This document shows positions 54,201 to 60,330 of a stretch of 64,000 nucleotides of DNA, piece after piece (position 1 is the first letter of the stretch; each line of letters opens with the position of its first letter). Location of the stretch: contig JAFLEH010000023.1 of NCBI GenBank assembly GCA_017301995.1, forward strand, positions 1 to 64,000. Reading direction: 5' to 3'. A program made the translations under genes and the position numbers. The notes below the pieces were generated by a model. It was not told the DNA's origin. It saw nothing but the letters and a program-made list of their open reading frames with translations, and ran no database searches. The stretch comes from Verrucomicrobiota bacterium. GTDB lineage: Bacteria > Verrucomicrobiota > Verrucomicrobiia > Verrucomicrobiales > Akkermansiaceae.

Positions 54201-55856
54201 GTCGGAATCGCTGTCCGGCCAGGAGTTGGCGTTCTTCGGGTCAGTGCCCGCGATGAATTCCGCAAGGTCCTTGTTCTGATCGGAATCGTAGTCACTTGCG
54301 GCGGTGGCGGTGGTTAGGTTGCCGAAGGTGGCGATTTCCCAGGCGTCCTCCATGCCGTCGGCGTCGCTGTCGTGGCTGACGAGCGTGCTGTTGGAGGTGG
54401 TGAATACCCATCCGCCGCCCTTCCAGACGCCCGGTGTGTCTTCGACCCACCCGGTGATCGAGAAGGTGGGGCCGTAGGTCACTGATGCCGCGTCAGCGAG
54501 CACATAGGACGCGGCGGGGGAGGTTACCGCTGAGGTGTCTATGGCAAAGTCACCGTCAATCATCGCGGTGCCGGACCCGGTGATCTTGTTGGATGCGGTG
54601 TTGGTTACCTTGAAGGTGAGTTTGGCGTTGTCGGCGAGTGTCAGGATTCCCGAGTTGATTGTGGTGGTGCCGGTGTAGGTGTTGACTCCCGATAGGGTGG
54701 TGGTACCGGAACCGGCGAAGGTGAGGCCCGCCGTGCCGCCCATTGCCTGGCCGATACCGATGTTGAACCCGTTGTTGTCGATCGTGCTGTTGGAGTTGAC
54801 GTTCACCGTGGCGCCGGTGAGGCCGGTCATGAATGAGGCCTGGGTGGCGTTGGCCTTGAGCGTGCCGCCGGTGAAGTTGAACGTCGCGGTGGACGCCAGG
54901 CTGATGACTTTTGGCGCGGTCAGGGTGCCGGCCAGGTTGAGGGTCGAGGCCGGGCCGGCGTTGCGGGTGAGTCCGAAGGAGGTGGTGGTATTGAGCACGG
55001 ACACAGCGCCGCCCGACTCGATGGTGAGCGTGTTGTTGCCGGATCCGGTGCCCGCTGATCCGCCGGCTACCCACAATGAGGCTCCGCTTTCATTGCCCGC
55101 GGTGGTGTTGACGTTGATGACGCCGCCGCTTTTGACATTGAAGGAAATCGTATCGCCGTCCCGTTCGGAGATGCGGATGCCGTCGTTGCCCTGCAACAGG
55201 GACAGGGTGCCGTAGAGATTCACCGTGCCGTTTCCGACGAAGCGGATACCTCCATTGGCCGGACTGTTGTCACGCACGACGGAGGCTCCGGCGTTGATGT
55301 TCAAAACCGCACCCGCACCGAGAAACGTCTGCGCGGAATAGCCGGTGTTGGAAATGTTCATCTTAAGGACCGTTGTGTCGCTTCCGCTCCCGATATTGAA
55401 CGTTTTTCCCGCCGCGAGATAGAGTGCCGAATTCGTGTCGGTGGTGGAGGATCCGGTCGAGTTGGCGTAGCTCAGGGATAGGATGTTGGAGCCGTTGTTC
55501 GTCAGGGTGAACCCTGTATTGTTGACAAACAAGCTGGTTGCGGTGATGGCTGCGCCGGTGGTGACCGGCCACACTCCGTCTGTGCCGTCGGTGCCCGCAT
55601 TGGTGTTCACGGCGGACGATGCCGTGGCACCGGTGCCGGCGAGAACGGCCACGCTGCCGGACGTCCACGCCGCCAGAGTCGTGCCGTCGGCGGTCCAGAA
55701 GTTGTTCGTGCCCCATGTGCCGGCTGCGGGTTGGACGTTCGAGGTGATAGTGCTGTCCCAATACTGGGTGGCGGCCTCCGCGGTCCGGATACCAAGTGAC
55801 GACAAAGCGGCGGTGAGTCCGAGGCTGGAGAATAGCAAGGGGGTTTTCGGTTTCAT
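51291..55856 (-). CDS. giant secreted beta-strand-repeat protein with calcium-binding spacers
   Basis: ATG 55856 (M-K-P-K-T-P-L-L-F-S-S-L-G) starts a signal peptide; in-frame codons upstream overlap the regulatory motif. 1521 residues in three rounds. Each has a T/N/G/V-rich beta-helix block of the autotransporter-associated repeat type (T-T-L-S-G-V-N-T-Y-T-G-T-T), a Y-V/W-N-L-V-A-x-T strand, then D-rich spacers (D-S-D-A-D-G-x-x-D-A/G-W-E with F-G-N-L-T-T-A-T). Y-G-D-N-S-G-T-V-E-P-S-D-L occurs twice. There is no autotransporter barrel and no clear PEP-CTERM; it ends in the same kind of F-Y-R-V-E-L-N-P tail as the amylases. It is probably an adhesin or surface-layer protein. It shares a near-identical 554-base segment with the next gene upstream. 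Confidence 0.8.
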   Translation of the reverse strand: MKPKTPLLFSSLGLTAALSSLGIRTAEAATQYWDSTITSNVQPAAGTWGTNNFWTADGTTLAAWTSGSVAVLAGTGATASSAVNTNAGTDGTDGVWPVTTGAAITATSLFVNNTGFTLTNNGSNILSLSYANSTGSSTTDTNSALYLAAGKTFNIGSGSDTTVLKMNISNTGYSAQTFLGAGAVLNINAGASVVRDNSPANGGIRFVGNGTVNLYGTLSLLQGNDGIRISERDGDTISFNVKSGGVINVNTTAGNESGASLWVAGGSAGTGSGNNTLTIESGGAVSVLNTTTSFGLTRNAGPASTLNLAGTLTAPKVISLASTATFNFTGGTLKANATQASFMTGLTGATVNVNSNSTIDNNGFNIGIGQAMGGTAGLTFAGSGTTTLSGVNTYTGTTTINSGILTLADNAKLTFKVTNTASNKITGSGTAMIDGDFAIDTSAVTSPAASYVLADAASVTYGPTFSITGWVEDTPGVWKGGGWVFTTSNSTLVSHDSDADGMEDAWEIATFGNLTTATAASDYDSDQNKDLAEFIAGTDPKNANSWPDSDSDGLNDGWEMATFGNLTTATVDDTDGDGLADLWEDLHYGDNSGTVEPSDLAVQNNAAADDDSDHNTNGAESLAGTNPIDGNSWPDSDADGVNDGWEMFTFSNLTTATATDHDGDKLADLWEDAFYGDNSGTVEPSDLTAQNNLAADGDGDGALNYQESVSFTSPTDNSQFPDLDGDGSGDGHILLADDVNATPPATTSFTGGMNWENGQAPIAGSIYLANKRIRTPDITTAGSSDFTFAGDRLTIAPTGILTLKNGNGSTTANLRVAGGKVENGTGNNTPVTLAGTLTVTAPSTFDSPNAARTITIDSALGGTGNLTFTGTGTIRFNSTNTWTGSLSTANPFVVEDPGSFNFLPTLNGTSNNITGAGAVTFHGDFNINTSGTDLTVGNTWNLVASTGTKTYGATFNIPGFIVSAGTAGSRTWTKSLGAVDLVFYESTGALLVINPDLDGDGMSDSWEVANFGGTSRDGTGDYDSDHNTDLAEFLAGTEPDDANSWPDSDGDNLNDGWETATFGNLTTATAYDNDGDGWDDLTIEDATFGDNDGVVEPADLAQAPWTDADGDGATNKQEMAVDLTDPKSAASFADANGDGIADGAKLLVGDANSATTISYDAATNWSDHFAPLAGINYYVAVNSLRAPYTAGGDYTFAGARLVMATGGNLLFKSNSNHTIGNLVLDGGRIHNGSNGNGLVTVGGNILVRGASEMYAQNGSLTVNSLVSGVGNLSLVAANGNVTFTGANTWTGSLAAESPFALGATGAFNFVCGASGVNNAITGSKAVTLDGTVNIDTTGAGSTIGDTWNLVANTGAKNYGSTFSISGFSRSGTAWKKTIDAARVYQFEQTTGVLSVVANSDSDNDGMLDAWETTHFGNLAQTAAADPDADGTDNLTEFRLGLDPNSSASRFGIATTDTNPADGFTIAWPSAAGVTFTVKRTTDMATWTTLTATLPAGSGGSTQYTDPSPPAGKAFYRVELNP
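54733..55286 (-). repeat. 554-bp duplicated segment, copy 1
   Basis: This segment is nearly identical to 58438-58991, without gaps, at a constant offset of 3705 bases; about 15 substitutions were counted by eye. It encodes the beta-helix stretch running from N-I-N-A-G-A-S-V-V-R-D-N-S-P through the R-I-S-E-R-D-G-D-T-I-S-F block to G-Q-A-M-G-G-T-A. Confidence 0.9.
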
Positions 55857-55971
55857 GCTGATAGGTTTCAATGAGGTTGGTATGGCGGAAGGCTTGATTT
55901 CGTTGGTTGGCCGGAATTCGTCCGACCCTTGAAAGGTTGAGTCCATTCGACCAAACTCCGGCAGATCGCAA

Positions 55972-56006
55972 CAAGGCTGAAATGGCGCGCTCCCCCTAAA
56001 TGGGGA
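55972..56006 (-). promoter_or_regulatory. shared regulatory element, copy 1
   Basis: On the plus strand CAAGGCTGAAAT (55972-55983) is followed at the same register as in copy 2 by TCCCCCTAAATGGGGA (55991-56006), an imperfect inverted repeat TCCCC/GGGGA. The element starts 116 bases upstream of the giant-protein ATG, exactly the distance seen for copy 2 at 59641. Confidence 0.65.
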
Positions 56007-56075
56007 CCGTCTGGACACAGTCGTGCGGCGCTCCGCAACAAGACGCAGGGACGCATCAGGAACCCGCGCCGCGAG

Positions 56076-59000
56076 TCACCTGCGGCGGCGCAGCACACCT
56101 ACGGCCCCGAAGGCCACTAGCAGCGCGGCGGAGGTTTCCGGAATCACTACGAGTCTGAGGCTGCCCTGTTCGAAGTAAGCCGAACGTCCGCCGCCGATGT
56201 CGTAAGCGTTCGCAGCACCGAAATTGTCCAGTCCGGCCAACGAAAAATCAGTGGCCGTGCCGTCGATCAGGGTGTAGCTGCCGTCCGCAACGGAGGACCA
56301 GGACACTCCGGTTAGGTTATCAATACCAAATCCCGTTCCGAAGGTGACGGTGCCGTTCACCGTGAGCGGGTCGGCAATTGCCTGGGCGATGTCGAAGAGC
56401 CCGCCCGCCGCGAAGGCAAGGTTGCCGCCCAGAGTCCCGTTGCCGCCAATATTGGCACCCGAGTTGACGGTGACCGCGGTGGCTCCGAGCGCGCCGGTGA
56501 CCAACAGCGTGCCGGCGGAGACCGTGGTGGCTCCGGTGTAGGTGCTGGTTCCGGATAGGGTCCAAACGCTGTTGCCGCTCTTGACGATGGCGACGCTGTT
56601 AGCGCCGGTGGCCGCGCCGTTGCTGATCTCGCCGGTCACCTGGTGGGAGCCGTCCGCACCCGCGAGTTCCAGGGTCTGGGAGACATTGTTGTTCGACTTG
56701 GTGGCCGATCCGATGGAAACCGTCACACCTGTGCCCGGATTGATAACCGTGTTGGTTCCGGTGGATCCGGCACCCATGTTGAAGGTATCGAACTGGAGCG
56801 TTCCCGCCGTAACGGCACCGCCGAGGGAGATGTTCACCGTGCCACGGCCCACGCCATTGGTTGTTCCCGTGCTGAGAGAGTGGGTGACGGCGGTTGCTCC
56901 CGCGCTGTCCAGCACCACATTGAAATTGGTGGTGCCCGACCCGAATGAGATATCATAAGGAGTGAGGCTGCCGTCGGTCTTGAATGTCACCGTGCCGGTG
57001 GTGTTGCTGGCCAGCGTGATCACGCTTGCGGTGCCGAGCGCCTGGGTGTTTCCGATGATCAGTCCGGTGTTGTTTCCAAGAGTGACGTTGGTGCCAGATC
57101 CGGTATTCGCCCCCAAGATGGCGAGAGGACCGGCGCCCGCGTCGAGCGTCGTGGGATCGGTGTAGGAGTTGGTGCCAGTGAGAGTCATCGCGCCGGCACC
57201 GGCCTTGCGAAAGCCCAATCTTCCGGCGCCTCCGTCGGTTAGAGCGCCGGAGAACGTGTTGTCGGTGGCGTTGGTGACGATCAGCCAGCGGGTTGTGGCG
57301 CTGCCATTCTGGATGGTTCCCGATCCCGCGAGTCCGGTGGCGGTTAGATCGTTCAAACCGATCCCGAGCGTTCCCGCGCTGACCGTGAGCGTTCCGGTGA
57401 GCGTGGAGTTGCCGCCCGCGGGATTGAGTTGGAGCGTTCCAGCCCCGTTCTTGGTCAAGCCGCCGCCCGCGTTGGTGATCCGCCCTGTGGTCAGGGTGCC
57501 TGCGGCGACCGTGACGGTTCGGTCGCCGCCGCTGAGTGTCACCGCGCCAGTGCCGAGGCTGAGGTTGCTGGTGCCGGTGAAGGCGAAATCGCCGGACACA
57601 TTGACAGCGTTGTTGGTGGAAAGGGTGGTGGAGTTGGTGGAATCCAGCGCGCCTCCGGCAAGGGTGAGCGCACCTGCACCGATCGCCGAGGCGTTGTTGA
57701 GGGTGAGCGTGCCCGCGTTGAGGGTGGTTCCGCCCGAATAGCTGTTCGCGGTGGAGATGGTTAGGCCGGCCGCGCCGCCCTTGGTCAGTGATCCGCTGCC
57801 GGAAATCCCGCCCGTTCCAGTCCAGGCGTGGTTGTAGGTCGGGTTGTTGACCGTCATGCTGGCGGGGGTCACGGTTCCGGTGACCGTCGCGGCGGCATCC
57901 GCTCCAGGCGTGTCATCGAATATCACCGTGTCGCTGTTCCAGAATTCATTGTCGCCTCCGTTGGTCCATGGAGTGGTGGTGCCCACGCGCCAGATTCCGC
58001 TGGTGGCGTTCCAGGTATCGGTGGAAGCCGACCCGGCGGTGAATTGGAGCATGGTGCCCGAAGTGCTGAACACCCCGCGGCTGGTTTTCACCAGATTGGT
58101 GTATCCGCTGGTCAGGCCGCCGGCTCCGAAGTCGATCACATCATAGGTGTTTCCGCCGGTCAGACCGCTGGAAAAACTTAGCGTCGTGGCACCGGAGAAA
58201 TTCACGCCGTTGGCGGCGAACTCGTCCGCCGGATCGACGGTTAGGGATGATCCTGCGGAGAAAGTGGCCGACCCGGTGGTGCCGCCAGTGCCTTTCAGAG
58301 TGCCGCTGACCGTTATGGCGGAAGCGAGCGATCCGTTCACTTCGAGCGTGCTGCCTGCATCGACGGCGGTGGCGCCACCATAGCCGTGGGTTCCGGTTAG
58401 AGTAGTGGTGCCCGCGCCTTTGAAGGTAAGGCCCGCGGTGCCGCCCATTGCCTGGCCGATACCGATGTTGAACCCGTTGTTGTCGATCGTGCTGTTGGAG
58501 TTGACGTTCACCGTGGTGCCGGTGAGGCCGGTCATGAACGAGGCCTGGGTGGCGTTGGCCTTGAGCGTGCCGCCGGTGAAGTTGAACGTCGCGGTGGACG
58601 CCAGGCTGATGACTTTGGGCGCGGTCAGGGTGCCGGCCAGATTGAGGGTCGAGGTCGGGCCGGCGTTGCGGGTGAGGCCGAAGGAGGTGGTGGTGTTGAG
58701 CACGGACACAGCGCCGCCCGACTCGATGGTGAGCGTGTTGTTGCCGGATCCGGTGCCCGCTGCCCCCCCGGCGACCCACAATGAGGCTCCGCTTTCATTG
58801 CCCGCGGTGGTGTTGACGTTGATGACGCCGCCGCTTTTGACATTGAAGGAAATCGTATCGCCGTCCCGTTCGGAGATGCGGATGCCGTCGTTGCCCTGCA
58901 ACAGGGACAGGGTGCCGTAGAGATTCACCGTGCCGTTTCCGATGAAGCGGATCCCGCCGTTGGCCGGACTGTTGTCACGCACGACGGAGGCGCCGGAGTT

Positions 59001-59525
59001 GATATTGAGCGTCGAACCGCTGCCCACGAACAGTTGGGCGCTGTATCCGGTATTGGTGATATTGAGTTTAACCACGGTGGAATCGGCTCCGGAACCGATG
59101 TTCAGTGTTTTTCCGGCCGCCAGCCACAGGGCGCCGTTGTTGTCGGTGGTGGAGGATCCGGTGGTGTTGGCGTAGCCCAGTGTGATGGAATTCGTGCCGT
59201 TGTTGGCGAGCGTATAGCCGCCCGTGCCGACCAGCAAGCGGCCCGCGCTCACGGCTGCGTCGTTTGTCAGGGTATAGGTTCCATCCGAACCGCCTAAGGT
59301 GGCATCAAAGCCGCTGTTGGCGGTGCCATTGACCCACGATGCGTTCGCCGATCCCGTCCACCAGTTGGTGTTGGAAGTGTTCCATGTGCCCGATCCGGCT
59401 TGCGCGCCGGATGTTCCGGTATCGGCATCCCAGGTGAGACTGGCACCGGTCGCGCTGATGGCGGTGGCGATTGTGACGGCGGCGAGGCCGAGCGGGCGGA
59501 TGGCGGTGTGGGGTTTGGGCTTCAT
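56076..59525 (-). CDS. giant secreted beta-strand-repeat protein with PEP-CTERM-like sorting tail
   Basis: ATG 59525 (M-K-P-K-P-H-T-A-I-R-P-L-G) begins the signal peptide; 1149 residues. The body is a continuous beta-helix of autotransporter-associated repeats, G/T/N/L-rich with N-T-Y-S-G-G-T-T-L-N-A-G-T-L and S-T-Y-T-G-A-T-T-V-S-A-G-T-L-L-V motifs about every 40 residues. The C-terminus reads I-P-E-T-S-A-A-L-L-V-A-F-G-A-V-G-V-L-R-R-R: a P-E dipeptide, transmembrane stretch and Arg cluster, the PEP-CTERM signal for exosortase-dependent surface sorting. No exosortase is present in this window. It lies downstream of the two-component genes, preceded by the conserved hairpin motif. Confidence 0.85.
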   Translation of the reverse strand: MKPKPHTAIRPLGLAAVTIATAISATGASLTWDADTGTSGAQAGSGTWNTSNTNWWTGSANASWVNGTANSGFDATLGGSDGTYTLTNDAAVSAGRLLVGTGGYTLANNGTNSITLGYANTTGSSTTDNNGALWLAAGKTLNIGSGADSTVVKLNITNTGYSAQLFVGSGSTLNINSGASVVRDNSPANGGIRFIGNGTVNLYGTLSLLQGNDGIRISERDGDTISFNVKSGGVINVNTTAGNESGASLWVAGGAAGTGSGNNTLTIESGGAVSVLNTTTSFGLTRNAGPTSTLNLAGTLTAPKVISLASTATFNFTGGTLKANATQASFMTGLTGTTVNVNSNSTIDNNGFNIGIGQAMGGTAGLTFKGAGTTTLTGTHGYGGATAVDAGSTLEVNGSLASAITVSGTLKGTGGTTGSATFSAGSSLTVDPADEFAANGVNFSGATTLSFSSGLTGGNTYDVIDFGAGGLTSGYTNLVKTSRGVFSTSGTMLQFTAGSASTDTWNATSGIWRVGTTTPWTNGGDNEFWNSDTVIFDDTPGADAAATVTGTVTPASMTVNNPTYNHAWTGTGGISGSGSLTKGGAAGLTISTANSYSGGTTLNAGTLTLNNASAIGAGALTLAGGALDSTNSTTLSTNNAVNVSGDFAFTGTSNLSLGTGAVTLSGGDRTVTVAAGTLTTGRITNAGGGLTKNGAGTLQLNPAGGNSTLTGTLTVSAGTLGIGLNDLTATGLAGSGTIQNGSATTRWLIVTNATDNTFSGALTDGGAGRLGFRKAGAGAMTLTGTNSYTDPTTLDAGAGPLAILGANTGSGTNVTLGNNTGLIIGNTQALGTASVITLASNTTGTVTFKTDGSLTPYDISFGSGTTNFNVVLDSAGATAVTHSLSTGTTNGVGRGTVNISLGGAVTAGTLQFDTFNMGAGSTGTNTVINPGTGVTVSIGSATKSNNNVSQTLELAGADGSHQVTGEISNGAATGANSVAIVKSGNSVWTLSGTSTYTGATTVSAGTLLVTGALGATAVTVNSGANIGGNGTLGGNLAFAAGGLFDIAQAIADPLTVNGTVTFGTGFGIDNLTGVSWSSVADGSYTLIDGTATDFSLAGLDNFGAANAYDIGGGRSAYFEQGSLRLVVIPETSAALLVAFGAVGVLRRRR
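58438..58991 (-). repeat. 554-bp duplicated segment, copy 2
   Basis: Partner of 54733-55286 at constant offset 3705 with no gaps; flanks on either side diverge quickly at DNA level although protein similarity continues for some 60 residues towards the N-terminus. Confidence 0.9.
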
Positions 59526-59640
59526 TGGCTGAGGTGGACTCGGTTTTGGTGGGTTAGGGGAAAGCGCGCGGAAGCGATTCCGCATGCGCGGGATCGAATG
59601 CCGGAAAAGGGTACACTCCCACCCAATTACCCTTGTAAAA

Positions 59641-59678
59641 CAAGGCTCAAATCGAAGCATCCCCAAAAATGGGGATGC
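59641..59678 (-). promoter_or_regulatory. shared regulatory element, copy 2 (perfect hairpin/operator)
   Basis: CAAGGCTCAAAT (59641-59652) is followed by GCATCCCCA-AAA-ATGGGGATGC-type dyad symmetry at 59657-59678, nine of nine bases pairing. It begins 116 bases upstream of the PEP-CTERM gene ATG and 17 bases after the response-regulator stop. It could be an operator, part of the promoter, or a terminator reused as a leader. Confidence 0.7.
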
Positions 59679-59694
59679 GCGTTCCCCCGCCCCG

Positions 59695-60330
59695 CTACTG
59701 CGGTCCGAGGAATTTCACCACCGCTTCCGTGCGGGTTCTCACATGGAGTTTCTTGTATATTTTGTCGATATGGGTGCGCACCGTTTCAAAACCGATACCC
59801 AACTCCGCAGCGATTTCCTTGTAGAGGCTGCCCTTGGCCAGCATCCCGAGGATTTGGGCCTCGCGCGGGGTCAGGTTGTGGTCGGTGTCCGGGGCGGATG
59901 GCAGTTTTTGGAAATGCTGGACCACCTTGCGTGCGATCGCACCGGACATCGGAGATCCGCCCGTCACCAGATCCTCCAGCGCCTCGACCAACTTCGCCGG
60001 CACATCGCGTTTGAGCAAATACCCGGACGCCCCTGCGGCCAACGCGTCGAAAATCCGCTCGCTGTTGTCGTAAACCGTAACCATCATCACATGCGTGGCG
60101 GGGTGCAGAGCCTTGAGCCGGGCGACACACCCGATGCCGGACATGCCGGGGAGTTGGATGTCCATCAGCACCACCGGCGGGCAGGATTTCGCCAGATCCG
60201 CGAGCGCGGACTCCGCGTCCGGATAATGCGATTTCACCCGCCACCGCGAGGAGCCGAGGATTTCCCGCATCAGCGATGAAAGGTTGGGGTCGTCCTCGAC
60301 GATGGCGATTTCGTTCGGTGGTTCGTTCAT
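59695..60330 (-). CDS. NarL/LuxR-family response regulator
   Basis: ATG 60330 overlaps the kinase stop as ATGA; 211 residues. Receiver domain 1-~120: acidic pocket E12/D13/D14, phosphoacceptor D57 in V-V-L-M-D-I-Q-L-P-G, the conserved T in M-V-T-V-Y-D, and K in L-L-K-R-D. The C-terminal LuxR helix-turn-helix (~145-205) reads L-T-P-R-E-A-Q-I-L, then K-E-I-A-A-E-L-G-I-G-F-E-T-V-R-T-H-I-D-K-I-Y-K-K-L. It is phosphorylated by the adjacent kinase and binds inverted-repeat operators. The palindrome at 59657-59678, just downstream, is an obvious candidate site. Confidence 0.95.
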   Translation of the reverse strand: MNEPPNEIAIVEDDPNLSSLMREILGSSRWRVKSHYPDAESALADLAKSCPPVVLMDIQLPGMSGIGCVARLKALHPATHVMMVTVYDNSERIFDALAAGASGYLLKRDVPAKLVEALEDLVTGGSPMSGAIARKVVQHFQKLPSAPDTDHNLTPREAQILGMLAKGSLYKEIAAELGIGFETVRTHIDKIYKKLHVRTRTEAVVKFLGPQ

